Counted from the first letter of the stretch, positions 9,972-19,519 are shown. The stretch: DNA of 64,000 nt from Halorussus limi (GCF_023238205.1 NZ_CP096659.1:2683626-2747625), one strand, 5' to 3'. The notes: generated by a model not told the origin, from the sequence alone. Made by a program: numbers and translations.

Positions 9972-10793
9972 TCATCGGAGTTCGTACCCCTCGTGGAGCG
10001 CGGTCCGGACCCGCGCGACCTGCTCCTGAAACGCCGTCGTGCCGTACACGGACTCGTCGCGGGGTCGGGGCAACTCCACGTCGAAGACGCCCTCGATTTC
10101 GCCGGGGTGGTCGCTCATCACGACGCACCGGTCGGCCAGAAAGACCGCCTCCGGGACGCTGTGGGTCACGAAAAGGACGGTCTTTCGCTCCTCGCGCCAG
10201 ACGCGCCGGACCTCGATGCCCATCTCCTCGCGGGTGAGTTCGTCGAGTTCGCCGAACGGTTCGTCCATCAGGAGGACGCTCGCACCGAGGTGGAGCGCTC
10301 GCGCGATGGCGACCCGCTGGCGCATCCCGCCCGAGAGTTCGGCGGGCCGGGCGTCCGCGAACCCCGCGAGACCGACCGTCTCCAGCAGGTCGCGGGCGCG
10401 CTCCCGGTCGGGCGACTTCCCGGCCAGTTTCCGGAGGAAGACGACGTTGTCGAGCGCCGACTTCCACGGGAGCAGGGCGTGGCGCTGGAAGACGAAGCCG
10501 AACTCGCCCGCCGCTCTGGCGCGGTCTGGCGGGTCGCCGCCGACGCTGACGGTGCCTGCGGTCGGGTCTTGGAGGCCGCCGACCGTCCGGAGCATGGTCG
10601 TCTTCCCGCACCCCGACGGGCCGATGACCGTGACGAACTCCCCCTTGCCGACCCGGAGGTCGGCGTCTGAGAGGGCGCGGACGCCCTCGAAATCGACCGT
10701 CACGCCGTCGAGTCGAATCGCGGTCTCGCCGTACTGTCTCTGCTCGCGGCCCGGTTCGTCCGTCGCTCGCGCGCCGGTTTCGTCTCCTCCCAT
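9972..10793 (-). CDS. ABC transporter ATP-binding protein (nitrate/sulfonate/thiamine-precursor type)
   Basis: 273 residues. Walker A reads GPSGCGKTT, the Q-loop lies in FVFQRHALLPW, the ABC signature is ELSGGMRQRVAIARAL, Walker B is VLLMDEPFGELD and the H-loop FVTHSVPEA follows. This is the SsuB/TauB/ThiZ-type set, matching the NMT1-type binding protein. The gene leads a two-gene unit with permease copy 2. The extreme N-terminus (about 25 residues, polar) precedes the usual ATPase start. Confidence 0.9.
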   Translation of the reverse strand: MGGDETGARATDEPGREQRQYGETAIRLDGVTVDFEGVRALSDADLRVGKGEFVTVIGPSGCGKTTMLRTVGGLQDPTAGTVSVGGDPPDRARAAGEFGFVFQRHALLPWKSALDNVVFLRKLAGKSPDRERARDLLETVGLAGFADARPAELSGGMRQRVAIARALHLGASVLLMDEPFGELDELTREEMGIEVRRVWREERKTVLFVTHSVPEAVFLADRCVVMSDHPGEIEGVFDVELPRPRDESVYGTTAFQEQVARVRTALHEGYELR

Positions 10794-11126
10794 CGAGTTC
10801 GTGGAACGTAACGGTCCGGAGCCATAGGTGGTTTTCGCCCGCGACGACCGCGCTCGCCCCGCACTCGGACCGAAACGGTCGCGTCACCCCGTCGTCTGGG
10901 AGTCGGACATCCCGTCGGCGGCGTCCGTCGCGCCCGAACCGCCACTATTCGGAGTCCTGCCGGGCCGGTTGCCCGTGTCACATCGGGGGGTTTCCTCCGG
11001 CGGAGCGCGTCGCACGACCTTCAGTATCTGGACAGAACGTGACTATATATGTGGAATACAAACAATTTTATTTCTAAAGAATGGCTCGGAATGTCTCATC
11101 GCCGGTTATCCGCCCAGTCCGAAAGT
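10794..11126. other. Intergenic region with an AT-rich island
   Basis: About 330 bases with no convincing gene. Bases 11036-11092 are strikingly AT-rich against the high-GC surroundings and contain ACTATATATGTGG at 11042-11054, a good TATA-type box. An ORF on the plus strand from 11049 runs into the DUF2071 gene, has ordinary shadow composition and is not called. The island could be a promoter for a small RNA or a remnant of inserted DNA. Confidence 0.4.
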
Positions 11127-11149
11127 GCCGGCTTGACCACCAAGCCGGC
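11127..11149 (-). terminator. Perfect 9-bp hairpin after the DUF2071 gene
   Basis: GCCGGCTTG and CAAGCCGGC form a perfect stem around a 5-base loop, 30 bases past the stop codon at 11179 in the direction of transcription. Only a short T run follows, so the terminator role is probable rather than certain. Confidence 0.5.
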
Positions 11150-11178
11150 CGACACGACGCGGACTGCACCGGGCGAAT

Positions 11179-11880
11179 CTATCGGAGTGCGTCCGCGCGT
11201 TTACTCCGGGAGGCGACCACGTCGAGTCCGGGACTGTAGTAGTACACCGGGTCGTCGTCCGGTCGTGCGAAACCGTGGGCCGAGAGGAGCGTGTTCGCCT
11301 CGATGTCGGCGGTAGCGGGGTACAACGTCCACGGGTCGTGGTCAACGTCCGTGTACCGAACCGACCCATCCTGTGCCTCCGTGTAGAACCGATAGCGTTC
11401 GACGAGAAACGCTCCGAATGGGTCGTCGGGTGCCGAGAACGGTTCGCCGGACGGGCCGTACGTTCCCGCGTAGCGTGCGGGTCGCGAACCCGGATGCCGA
11501 CGGCGACTGTCGAACCGCACTCGGCCGTCTTCCCACTTCAGCGCGATTCGCGCGTAGTAGTAGGGCAGGTGATGGAACAGGCGCGCGCCGAGAACGCTCG
11601 CGATACCCTGCGCGTCGAGACTGAAGAAGTAGACGCTCGGGACGCCGTCGCGGGTGACGTACGTCCGGAGGTTGAGTTCGGGGAGTCGGATACCGAACGC
11701 TTCGGGGACTCCTCTCGGCCGGACGGCGACGTTGGTGAACGGAATGACCGAGAGCCACGCCGACCCGTCGTACTCGTCGGGGGCGAACCCGTCGGGCAGG
11801 TGGGCGTCCATCACCTCCGGGTCGACCCGCCAGTTCTCGAAGAGAAGGTGTCGCCATCCCATCTCCAGCGCAACGACCAT
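11179..11880 (-). CDS. DUF2071 (YqjF-like) family protein
   Basis: 233 residues. The protein starts MVVALEMGWRHLLFENWRVD and carries the family pattern: W-x-D-P near the N-terminus, LPDGFAPDEYDGSAWLSVIPF, and LPELNLRTYV. The family is widespread in bacteria and haloarchaea with a fold like acetoacetate decarboxylase, but no activity is established. ATG 11880 is chosen over an upstream in-frame start because the box ATTTTTGTAC at about 11900-11909 lies about 25 bases upstream. It is a single gene, divergent from top6B. Confidence 0.85.
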   Translation of the reverse strand: MVVALEMGWRHLLFENWRVDPEVMDAHLPDGFAPDEYDGSAWLSVIPFTNVAVRPRGVPEAFGIRLPELNLRTYVTRDGVPSVYFFSLDAQGIASVLGARLFHHLPYYYARIALKWEDGRVRFDSRRRHPGSRPARYAGTYGPSGEPFSAPDDPFGAFLVERYRFYTEAQDGSVRYTDVDHDPWTLYPATADIEANTLLSAHGFARPDDDPVYYYSPGLDVVASRSKRADALR

Positions 11881-11899
11881 AGACTCACTCCGCGACCCG

Positions 11900-11909
11900 T
11901 ACAAAAATC
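11900..11909 (-). promoter_or_regulatory. TATA-like box of the DUF2071 gene
   Basis: AT-rich box about 20-29 bases before ATG 11880 on the minus strand. It fixes the start and suggests a leaderless message. Confidence 0.4.
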
Positions 11910-12093
11910 TCTTCGGGACACATGGTACTACCCGTTCTGCGTCTGAAGGGAGGCGTACTGCCGACCCACGCGGGGATTCGACCTGATTCGACGGCGATGC
12001 GGCGCGGCCGGGAAACCGACTACGTTTAGGCCGATTCTCTATCCCAGTATATGATTTATTCATGGTTTTCACTTTCGCTTTGCCACCGAGAAG

Positions 12094-12103
12094 CCTTTAA
12101 CAT
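12094..12103 (+). promoter_or_regulatory. TATA-like box of the top6B-top6A operon
   Basis: CCTTTAACAT, 26-35 bases upstream of ATG 12129. The longer in-frame start at 12051 would lie upstream of this box and is rejected. Confidence 0.5.
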
Positions 12104-12128
12104 CTACGCGGCTACGACGTACTACAGA

Positions 12129-14537
12129 ATGCCATCTATCCAGTCGACGCTCGGCGAGGAGGAGGGGATCGCCGAGGAGCTGGCCGAGAGCCAGCGACAG
12201 ATCTCCATCGCCGAATTCTTCGAGAAGAACAAGCACATGCTCGGGTTCGACAGCGGGGCCCGGGCGCTGGTGACGGCGGTGAAGGAGGCGGTCGACAACG
12301 CCCTCGACGCGACCGAAGAGGCTGGCATCAAGCCCGACATCTACGTCGAAATCGACGACGCGGGCGACTACTACACCCTCGTCGTCGAGGACAACGGTCC
12401 CGGCATCACCAAGGAACAGCTCCCCAAGGTGTTCGGAAAGCTCCTCTACGGGTCGCGGTTCCACGCTCGCGAGCAATCGCGCGGTCAGCAGGGAATCGGG
12501 ATTTCGGCCGCCGTCCTCTACTCTCAGTTGACCTCCGGCAAGCCCGCCAAGATCACGAGCAAGACCGAAGGAGGCACCGAGCAGTACTTCGAACTCATCA
12601 TCGACACCGACGAGAACGAACCCGAAATCAAAGACGAGTCCGACACGCCGCCCGCGGGCAAGCACGTCAACGACACCCACGGGACGCGCATCGAGTTGGA
12701 GATGGAGGCCAACATGCGCGCCCGCCAGCAGCTCCAGCGCTACATCAAGCACACGGCAGTCGTCAACCCGCACGCTCGCATCGAGTACCGCGAGCCGAGC
12801 ATGGACGAACCCCAGCACTTCCGGCGGGCCGACCGCGCCGAACTCCCGGCCGAGACCGAGGAGATTCGCCCGCACCCCCACGGCGTCGAACTCGGCACGG
12901 TGCTGAAGATGCTGGCGAGTACCGACTCCCACAGCGTCTCCGGCTTCGTCCAAGAGGAGTTCACCCGCGTCGGTCGGAAGACCGCCGACTCCATCCTCGA
13001 CAACTTCCGCGACCGCCACCTCGGCCGCGAAGCCGCGTGGCGACCGCCCCAGTCTCACGAGAAGTCCGACCTCGCGCGCGCTGTCGCGAACGCGGTCTCG
13101 AACAAAAGCGCTGACGCGACCGCGACGTTCGGCGACGAAGTCGCGGAGGCAGTGACCGCTCGGAACCGGGTCGCCCACAGCGAACTGGTCGAAATCGTCG
13201 CCGAGACCGCCGAGTCGGTCGGCGACGACCACGGCGAGACGTTCGGCGACACCGTACGGGAGAAGGCCGTCGAGGCGGCGTGGAGCGAACTCACCGACGA
13301 GCGCACGAGCGACCTCTACGAACTCGTCGACAAGGCGACCAGCACCCGGAAGGACGACGAGACGGTCCACGGTCTCGCCGAACGCCTCGCCAAGCGCTTC
13401 GAGAAGGGCCGCGAGCGCGACCGGGCCACTCACGACGAGGTCCGGGAGTACGTCGACCGCGCGGCCGACCAGACCGAGGAGTACGACGACGCGACTATCG
13501 GCGACACGGCCCGCGAGAACGTCGTGATGGAGGTCTGGAACACGATGGTCACGGTCCCCGACGAGGTGCCGAAGGTCCGGGAGTTCGTGGACGACCGCGA
13601 CATGTCCAGCGACCTGCTGGAGTCGATGAAAGACACCGACATCATCTCACCGCCGACCAACTGCCTGTCGCCCATCACCGACGAACTGGTGGAGGCCGGA
13701 CTCCGGAAAGAGTACGACGCCGACTTCTACGCCGCCTCGACCCGCGACGCCGACGTTCACGGGGGCGACCCGTTCATCGTGGAGGCCGGAATCGCCTACG
13801 GCGGCGAGTTGGACGAGGACGGCAAAGCGGAAGTCCTGCGGTTCGCCAACCGGGTCCCGCTGGTCTACCAGCGCGGGGCCTGCGCGACGACCGACGTGGT
13901 CAAGTCCATCGGGTGGCGCAACTACAACCTCAGCCAACCGGGCGGGTCGGGCATCCCGAACGGCCCGGCGGTCATCATGGTCCACGTCGCCTCGACCAAC
14001 GTGCCGTTCACCAGCGAGAGCAAGGACGCCATCGCCAACGTCCCCGAAATCGAGGACGAAATCGAACTTGCGATTCGGGAGGCCGCACGCGAACTCAAGT
14101 CGTACCTCAACAAGCGCAAGTCGCTGGAGAAGCGCAAGAAGAAGCAGAACGTCATCGCCTCCATCCTGCCGGAGATGGCCGAGAAGTTGGCCGACGTGAC
14201 CGACCAGAGCAAGCCGCAGTACGAGGACGCGCTGGCCCGCATCATGAACAACGTCCTCGTGGAGCGCGAGGTGGAGGACGGAACGGTTCGGCTCTCGGTA
14301 GAGAACAACACCAGCACGAACGCCTCGCCCGAGATTACCGACATCGTGAGCGCGCAACCGCAGAACCTCTCGGACGGTGCGACCGCCGTCGACATGGACG
14401 GCGAGTGGTTCGTCAAGTGGTCGCCGACTGTCGAGAGCGGCGACGAGGCCGTTCTGGAGTACGAAGTGGACGGAGAGGCAGAGTTCGACGTTAGCGTCGA
14501 AGGAATCGAAGACCCCAAACTCACGGTAAACCAATGA
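12129..14537 (+). CDS. top6B: DNA topoisomerase VI subunit B
   Basis: 802 residues. ATPase subunit of the type IIB topoisomerase that relaxes and decatenates DNA with Top6A. GHKL motifs: [17 protein letters not shown], and the lid GQQGIGIS. An H2TH region around [20 protein letters not shown] is interrupted by an acidic insert at about residues 305-500 that most non-halophilic Top6B proteins lack. The transducer domain follows ([17 protein letters not shown], then [15 protein letters not shown]). The C-terminal about 100 residues resemble an Ig-like tail. Its stop overlaps the top6A start by four bases (ATGA). Confidence 0.97.
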   Translation: MPSIQSTLGEEEGIAEELAESQRQISIAEFFEKNKHMLGFDSGARALVTAVKEAVDNALDATEEAGIKPDIYVEIDDAGDYYTLVVEDNGPGITKEQLPKVFGKLLYGSRFHAREQSRGQQGIGISAAVLYSQLTSGKPAKITSKTEGGTEQYFELIIDTDENEPEIKDESDTPPAGKHVNDTHGTRIELEMEANMRARQQLQRYIKHTAVVNPHARIEYREPSMDEPQHFRRADRAELPAETEEIRPHPHGVELGTVLKMLASTDSHSVSGFVQEEFTRVGRKTADSILDNFRDRHLGREAAWRPPQSHEKSDLARAVANAVSNKSADATATFGDEVAEAVTARNRVAHSELVEIVAETAESVGDDHGETFGDTVREKAVEAAWSELTDERTSDLYELVDKATSTRKDDETVHGLAERLAKRFEKGRERDRATHDEVREYVDRAADQTEEYDDATIGDTARENVVMEVWNTMVTVPDEVPKVREFVDDRDMSSDLLESMKDTDIISPPTNCLSPITDELVEAGLRKEYDADFYAASTRDADVHGGDPFIVEAGIAYGGELDEDGKAEVLRFANRVPLVYQRGACATTDVVKSIGWRNYNLSQPGGSGIPNGPAVIMVHVASTNVPFTSESKDAIANVPEIEDEIELAIREAARELKSYLNKRKSLEKRKKKQNVIASILPEMAEKLADVTDQSKPQYEDALARIMNNVLVEREVEDGTVRLSVENNTSTNASPEITDIVSAQPQNLSDGATAVDMDGEWFVKWSPTVESGDEAVLEYEVDGEAEFDVSVEGIEDPKLTVNQ

Positions 14538-15625
14538 GCGCAGACAACGAAGCAGAAGCCCAAGAGAAACTCATCGACCTCGCGGCGGAGTTCTACGACC
14601 AGTTCGAGCGGGGCGAAATCCCCGAAATGTCGGTCCCGACACGGACCAAGAGCAACATCGTCTTCGACGAGGACGAGGACGTGTGGGTGTACGGCGACCG
14701 CGAGAGCACCCGGAGCGCCAACAGCGTCCGGGGCGCTCGTAAACTCCTGAAGGCGATATACACTATCGACTTCCTCTCCGAGCAGTTGGAGGAGGACCGC
14801 TCCTCGACCCTGCGTGAACTCTACTATCTGAGCGAGAGTTGGGACGTGAACGAGGCGCAGTTCTCCTCGCAGGACGAGTCGAACCAGTTGGTCGAGGACC
14901 TCGAAATCGTCTCGGAGGTCACCCGCGAGGACTTCCACATGCGCCCCGAGGAGTCGGGCGCGACCATTATGGGACCGCTCTACCTCCGCGAGCAGACCCG
15001 CCGGGGCGAGCGCGAGATTCACTGTCAGGAGGACGTGGGCGAGGGCGGCTACCAGATTCCGAACAACCCCGACACCATCGAGTTCCTCGACCACGACGCG
15101 GACTTCGTCCTCTGCGTGGAGACCGGTGGCATGCGGGACCGACTGGTCGAGAACGGCTTCGACGAGGAGTACAACACCATCGTCGTCCACCTCAAGGGCC
15201 AACCGGCGCGTGCGACTCGACGCATCACCAAGCGCCTCCACGACGAACTCGACCTGCCGGTCACGGTGTTCACTGACGGCGACCCGTGGTCGTACCGCAT
15301 CTTCGGGTCGGTGGCGTACGGGTCCATCAAGTCGGCCCACCTCAGCGAGTACCTCGCCACGCCCGAGGCCCAATTCATCGGCATCCAACCCGAGGACATC
15401 GTGGAGTACGACCTGCCGACCGACCCCCTGAGCGACTCCGACGTGAACGCCCTCGAATCGGAACTGGAGGACCCGCGCTTCCAGACCGACTACTGGGAGG
15501 AACAGATAGAGATTCAGTTGGACATCGAGAAGAAGTCCGAACAGCAGTCGCTGGCGTCTCACGGTCTCGACTTCGTGACCGAGACCTACCTGCCCGAGCG
15601 ACTCGACGCGATGGGCGTGCTGTAG
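14534..15625 (+). CDS. top6A: DNA topoisomerase VI subunit A
   Basis: 363 residues. Catalytic DNA-cleaving subunit, related to Spo11. The active-site segment is [10 protein letters not shown] with the tandem Tyr97-Tyr98; by analogy with the family the second, Tyr98, is the nucleophile. The Toprim domain has ETGGMRDRL for its Glu and the acidic pair in [13 protein letters not shown]. Length is usual for haloarchaeal Top6A. It is translated from a start inside the end of top6B, so the two subunits are made together. It converges with a zinc-ribbon gene 22 bases downstream. Confidence 0.97.
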   Translation: MSADNEAEAQEKLIDLAAEFYDQFERGEIPEMSVPTRTKSNIVFDEDEDVWVYGDRESTRSANSVRGARKLLKAIYTIDFLSEQLEEDRSSTLRELYYLSESWDVNEAQFSSQDESNQLVEDLEIVSEVTREDFHMRPEESGATIMGPLYLREQTRRGEREIHCQEDVGEGGYQIPNNPDTIEFLDHDADFVLCVETGGMRDRLVENGFDEEYNTIVVHLKGQPARATRRITKRLHDELDLPVTVFTDGDPWSYRIFGSVAYGSIKSAHLSEYLATPEAQFIGIQPEDIVEYDLPTDPLSDSDVNALESELEDPRFQTDYWEEQIEIQLDIEKKSEQQSLASHGLDFVTETYLPERLDAMGVL

Positions 15626-15647
15626 TCCGAAAAATCGCCGCCGTTCC

Positions 15648-16571
15648 TCAGGCGAACTCTCGTTCGCTCTTCCGACTGTTCTCGTCGCCCTCGACTCGTT
15701 CGCGGACGAACGGGTCGCCGTTCGCGCACGCCCGGCAGTAGACGTTCTCGCCCTCGTTCAGCGTCTCGACCGGAATCCCGGCGAGGTAGCGCTTCTCGGT
15801 GAAGGTCCGGCGCACGCCGGTTCCGACCGGCCGGGCGCAGGCCGAGCAGGGCCGGTTCGGCGCGTCCACGACCTCCTCGTCGGTGGTGCGTCGGCGGCCG
15901 AACGTCGTCGGCGACTCGGTCCCCGGCGCGAACTGGGCGCTGAGCGGAATCGACGCGGCGGCCGCGAGCAGGCAGGCGGCGGCGACGGCGGTCGGCGCGA
16001 GCGACGACGTGACCAGCAGTAGCACCGCCCCGACGAACGCGAGGCAGAGTCCGAGCGTCAGTCCCGCGGCGACGCCGACCGCCGACAGCAGCGTCCACCC
16101 CGACCGTTCGTCGGGGCGGCGCTCGGTCCCGTCGGCGCGCAACTCGACGCGCTCGGCCCCGGGCGAGTAGCGATACCACGCGTACAGCAGGTTTCCGACC
16201 GGACTGGTGGCAGCGAGCAGGAGCGCGTGTATCCACGGCGACCCGAGAGTGCGGTCTACCATCACCACCCGGTCGCCGTCGTCGCGTTTCACGTCCCATC
16301 CCTCGACCGCGTAGCGCTCGACTCGCTCGCGGAGGTCGGGGTTCGAGACGGTCGGGCCGCCGCGCGAGGAGGGCGCCTCGGAGACGAACCGTTCGGCGGT
16401 CTCTGAAGCGAATCGCGCGGCGCGTTCGGTGCCGGACGCCCGAGCGTTCGTCCGCCCTATGTCGTTCGACTCGTCGCCCACGGCGGTCCCGCACTGCGAG
16501 CAGAATGCGTCGCCGGGCGACAGCGACGACCCGCACTGCGAGCAGAAGTTGGGTGTGGTGCGAGAACTCAC
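15648..16571 (-). CDS. Membrane protein with N- and C-terminal zinc ribbons
   Basis: 307 residues from a GTG start at 16571. The N-terminus has a double zinc-ribbon knuckle (FCSQCGSSLSPGDAFCSQCG), then a polar linker and about three hydrophobic segments (IHALLLAATSPVGNLLYAWY, then two around residues 175-225). A second four-Cys cluster lies near the C-terminus (CSAC ... CRAC). No catalytic motif is seen. A TATA-like box at 16591-16600 lies just upstream and supports the GTG start. Function unknown; such ribbon-membrane proteins are common in haloarchaea. Confidence 0.78.
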   Translation of the reverse strand: MSSRTTPNFCSQCGSSLSPGDAFCSQCGTAVGDESNDIGRTNARASGTERAARFASETAERFVSEAPSSRGGPTVSNPDLRERVERYAVEGWDVKRDDGDRVVMVDRTLGSPWIHALLLAATSPVGNLLYAWYRYSPGAERVELRADGTERRPDERSGWTLLSAVGVAAGLTLGLCLAFVGAVLLLVTSSLAPTAVAAACLLAAAASIPLSAQFAPGTESPTTFGRRRTTDEEVVDAPNRPCSACARPVGTGVRRTFTEKRYLAGIPVETLNEGENVYCRACANGDPFVRERVEGDENSRKSEREFA

Positions 16572-16590
16572 GTCCTAACTTGCCGGAGCC

Positions 16591-16600
16591 GGAATAAGTA
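16591..16600 (-). promoter_or_regulatory. TATA-like box of the zinc-ribbon membrane gene
   Basis: TACTTATTCC on the minus strand, centred about 25 bases before GTG 16571. Confidence 0.45.
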
Positions 16601-16702
16601 GGTTATGTTGGATTTCCGAGAACGGGACGGGGAACCGAACTGACGGCGGTCGTCGCCGTCGTGCGTCGCCGCGTCCGCGACCGAGGCGGCGACAGCGAGG
16701 GG

Positions 16703-17149
16703 TCACTCGCGGTCGAACCAACTGTCCAGCGCCGCTTCGACCGCCTCGTCCTGCGAGCGGACGTGTTCGCGCTCGGGGTCGCTCCGAAACTCCGGTCGAC
16801 GGAGGTCGCCGACCGCCACGCGCTCGGCGTCGAGTTCCGCGGCCGCGGCGACTCGGTCGTCGTCCAGCGCGAACGGACGGCCGTCCTCTGCGCGGCCACC
16901 GCGGTCCACCAGCGTTCGGGCCGCTTCGAGCGCGTCGATGCCCCGTTCGGTCCAGCACTCGTGACAGCACCGGAAGCGGAGGGTGCCGCTGTAGCCGCCG
17001 ACCGCGGTCGGCGCGAGGCCGCCGTCCATCGCCGCGCCCCAGACGAGACCGAGCGTCTCGACCGTGACGTGGCGGTCGTCGTCGCTCCCGCAAGCCGCGC
17101 AGACGGTCGGTTCGTCGGCGTAGGGCCAGTCGTCGGGAACCTTCTCCAT
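16703..17149 (-). CDS. Small Cys-rich protein, putative zinc binding
   Basis: 148 residues from ATG 17149 (MEKVPDDWPYADEPTVCAAC). Two Cys groups, C-x2-C near residue 17 and CC-x2-C near residue 60, could bind one zinc. The C-terminal half is acidic and helical and ends DSWFDRE. No family recognised. The start at 17149 is supported by a TATA-like box (CGTATTTGTC) at 17172-17181. The longer in-frame ORF to 17275 would run past this box. Confidence 0.65.
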   Translation of the reverse strand: MEKVPDDWPYADEPTVCAACGSDDDRHVTVETLGLVWGAAMDGGLAPTAVGGYSGTLRFRCCHECWTERGIDALEAARTLVDRGGRAEDGRPFALDDDRVAAAAELDAERVAVGDLRRPEFRSDPEREHVRSQDEAVEAALDSWFDRE

Positions 17150-17171
17150 GCTCGAAACGTGGCACCCGACC

Positions 17172-17181
17172 GACAAATACG
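17172..17181 (-). promoter_or_regulatory. TATA-like box of the small Cys-rich gene
   Basis: CGTATTTGTC on the minus strand, 23-32 bases before ATG 17149. It decides the start. Confidence 0.45.
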
Positions 17182-17264
17182 TGTCTCTTCGGAGGTCCGG
17201 GTGCTCGCGGCGGTGCCGTTCGTCCGCGTCGAACTTGCTCGGTGGACCGAGACGGGACTGATTC

Positions 17265-17681
17265 CTACCCTGCAACCAGCTTGGGGCCGGTCCGGCCGCG
17301 AAGCCACCGTTCGACCACGGCTAGCAGGAGGTAGCCCGCGGCGTACAGCGGCGCGAAGAGGAAGACGAACGTGAACCCGGGCGTATCACCCTGCCCGCTC
17401 CCGATTGGCGGGTATTCGACGAGGACGTGCCAGAACAGGAGGAGACCGGCCATCAGCGCGACCGGACTCCGGACCCGGTAGTGAACCCAGAGGACAATCG
17501 GCACGCCGACGGCACCGACCGCCCCGAGGAACGCGCCACAGACCGTCCACCAGAGCGGCGTCGAGAAGGCGATTTCGGAGTCGGGGCGGAGACTCCACGC
17601 GAGAACGACGGCGGCGTAGAGCACGCTTGCGATGCCGCCGAACATGAGCGGGCGAGTCCCTTTTCGAGTCGGGACCCTCAC
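17265..17681 (-). CDS. Small polytopic membrane protein
   Basis: 138 residues from a GTG at 17681, with four hydrophobic segments. The N-terminus is basic (RVPTRKGTRPL) and the tail also basic (ERWLRGRTGPKLVAG). No motif or family recognised. Start choice is uncertain: ATG 17645 opens directly at the first helix, and a TTG at 17744 overlaps the end of the upstream hydrolase gene. GTG 17681 gives a normal positive-inside N-terminus and an AT-rich box (AACTATCTTTC, about 17708-17718) at leaderless distance. Probably downstream of the hydrolase gene. Confidence 0.6.
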   Translation of the reverse strand: MRVPTRKGTRPLMFGGIASVLYAAVVLAWSLRPDSEIAFSTPLWWTVCGAFLGAVGAVGVPIVLWVHYRVRSPVALMAGLLLFWHVLVEYPPIGSGQGDTPGFTFVFLFAPLYAAGYLLLAVVERWLRGRTGPKLVAG

Positions 17682-17733
17682 GTCTAAAAGCAGATGACGT
17701 GCTCGGGAAAGATAGTTCTGTAGGTCGCCCCGT

Positions 17734-18495
17734 CTACTCGTCAAGCACCACGGGAACGCCGCGTTTCGCCACGTCGGCCGCGAACGCGCCCGAGTCGGTC
17801 TCCAGCGCCTCGAAGGTGTTGTAGTGAATCGGCAGCACGAGGTCGGGGTCCATCTCCGCGGCGAGGTCGGCGGCCTCCTCGCGGTCCATCGTGAACGACC
17901 CGCCGATGGGCGGACAGAACAGCGACACGTCGAGTTCGGCGTGGCCCGGCAGGGCGTCGGAGTCGCCCGGCCAGAACACCGTCACGTCCTCCGCGTTCCG
18001 GCCGGGGAGCGTGAGGTGGTAGCCGACGCCGAACCCCTCGGGGTGGAACGGGTCGCCGTTCTCGTCGGTGTGGGGACCGTCGGGTCGGTTGTACCCCGCG
18101 ACCGACCGGACGATGACGTCGCCGAACAGTCGGTCGTCCTCCTCGTCCACCCGGACCACGTCGCAGGGCAACTCGTCCAAGTCCTCCACGTCGCGGTCGA
18201 TTTTCGGCGGGTAGACCGCCTCGTAGACGACAAGCGTGGCCTCCTCGCCCGCGACGCGCCGAATCGCGTCCGAGTCGTAGTGGTGGTCGTGGGTCACGAG
18301 GACTATGTCGCCGTCCTCCGGGCGGTAGTCGCGCGGTTCCGGGTGGCCGACGCCCTGCGTGTCGGGGCGCCACTCGCCCGTCAGCGTGCCGTACCGACCG
18401 GGGTCGAGGTAGACGACCGTTCCGTCGGGCGATTCGAGTCGCAGGCCGGCGTAGCCGAGCCACTCCGCGGCGAGTCCGTCGTGTCGAATCGTCAT
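17734..18495 (-). CDS. UlaG-like metallo-beta-lactamase-fold hydrolase
   Basis: 253 residues. It has the hydrophobic lead strand (EWLGYAGLRLESPDGTVVYLDP) and a metal motif VTHDHHYDSDAIRR of the H-x-[DH]-x-D-H kind modified to HDHHYDSD. The later ligands fit VFWPGDSDALPGHAELDVSLFCP and the final LPIHYNTFE. This is the MBL-fold metal-dependent hydrolase group (UPF0173/UlaG type), cytoplasmic, with unknown substrate. ATG 18495 is chosen because the upstream in-frame extension is Arg-rich shadow sequence and a weak TATA-like run (GTTTTGAC) lies near 18520-18527. Confidence 0.82.
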   Translation of the reverse strand: MTIRHDGLAAEWLGYAGLRLESPDGTVVYLDPGRYGTLTGEWRPDTQGVGHPEPRDYRPEDGDIVLVTHDHHYDSDAIRRVAGEEATLVVYEAVYPPKIDRDVEDLDELPCDVVRVDEEDDRLFGDVIVRSVAGYNRPDGPHTDENGDPFHPEGFGVGYHLTLPGRNAEDVTVFWPGDSDALPGHAELDVSLFCPPIGGSFTMDREEAADLAAEMDPDLVLPIHYNTFEALETDSGAFAADVAKRGVPVVLDE

Positions 18496-18636
18496 GCTCT
18501 CGGGTTGGAGCGCCCGAGTCAAAACGGTTCGGCCTCGGCGGAACGCTGGTTCCGGGATAGAGTACGAAGTTCTGTCGGTGGTTCGCGCCACGGGCGCGTC
18601 CGACAGTCGGTCCGCAACGCACTCGAAACGAGAAAG

Positions 18637-19368
18637 TTAGTCGGCGCGCCGGAACGCCCGGAGCGTGTCGCGCTTCGTCGTCCGGCACTCAACTTCGGCG
18701 AAGCCCAGTTCGGTGAAGATGCGGTTCCAGTTGCGGTAGTAGAGCGGGAACTCCTCTTTCACGTAGTTGACGCCCCGGCGAGCGGCCGCCTCGATGTCCT
18801 CGTCACCGTCGGTCGAGTCGGCGGCGGCCGAGTCGTCGGTGGTAAACTCGGCGTTCGCTCCGTCAGCGTCCGCTTCGGAGTCGCCGGCGTCCGCGTCCGC
18901 CGGGTCGCCGTCGCGGTCCTCGTTCTCCACGGTGAGCAGCGCGTCGTCGGTGATGCGGGCCAGTTCCCCGAACACCGCCTCGTCGTCGGGGTGGATGTGC
19001 TGGAGCGTCTCGACCGAGAAGACCGCGTCGAACCGACGGTCGGGGAACTCCGGGGAGAGGTCCTCGATGGCGTCGTTGTAGAAGGTCCCGGCGTCGGCGA
19101 GGTCGGGGTAGGTGTCGGCCATCACGTCGAAGGCCTCGTCGTTGATTTCGACGCCGTGGAGGTCGGTGTAGCCGTGTTCGTGGAGGTGCGCGAGGTGTCG
19201 GCCCGAACTGCACCCGAGTTCGAGGACGGCCGCGTCCGACCCGACGAACGAGTCGAGGAGGTCGAGAATCATCTCGCTCGTCTCGTCGGGACCGTAGTAG
19301 GCGTAGTAGCTCGGGGAGTACTCGCCCGACCGCTCCGCCCACCGTCTTCGGACTTCGTCAGAATTCAC
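18637..19368 (-). CDS. Class I SAM-dependent methyltransferase
   Basis: 243 residues from GTG 19368 (VNSDEVRRRWAERSGEYSP). Rossmann-fold motif I is AVLELGCSSGRHLAHL, followed by LHGVEINDEAF, then RFDAVFSVETLQHIHPDDE and a later strand DDALLTVENED. Between that strand and the final FPLYYRNWNRIFTELGF lies an acidic Asp/Ala/Ser insert of about 45 residues, probably a surface loop in high salt. Substrate unknown; the overall form resembles the methyltransf_11/25 group. A TATA-like box (GGTTTTACGC) at about 19391-19400 supports the GTG start. Confidence 0.85.
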   Translation of the reverse strand: MNSDEVRRRWAERSGEYSPSYYAYYGPDETSEMILDLLDSFVGSDAAVLELGCSSGRHLAHLHEHGYTDLHGVEINDEAFDVMADTYPDLADAGTFYNDAIEDLSPEFPDRRFDAVFSVETLQHIHPDDEAVFGELARITDDALLTVENEDRDGDPADADAGDSEADADGANAEFTTDDSAAADSTDGDEDIEAAARRGVNYVKEEFPLYYRNWNRIFTELGFAEVECRTTKRDTLRAFRRAD

Positions 19369-19519
19369 TACTGTCGGAACGGACCGCTGGCGTAAAACCC
19401 CACCGGCTTCCGGACAGGAGACCCATTTCGGGACGACGGGCGACCGGAGTTCGAGACGGCGAGACGCCGACTCCCTCGCCCAGCGGTTTTTTCGGGCTCG
19501 CTGACCTATCTCGGGAGCG

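Noticed and set aside
11049..11315. 88-codon open frame on the plus strand starting in the AT-rich island
   Set aside because: It runs into the DUF2071 gene on the other strand, the later part is Arg/Pro-rich shadow sequence and no ribosome site is seen.
12051..12128. Longer N-terminus for Top6B
   Set aside because: The extra 26 residues would start upstream of the TATA-like box at 12094-12103, and the family begins at MPSIQSTLG.
17824..19395. A 523-codon open frame on the plus strand
   Set aside because: It covers two well-supported minus-strand genes (UlaG-like hydrolase and methyltransferase) and has the Val/Arg-rich composition of a shadow frame.
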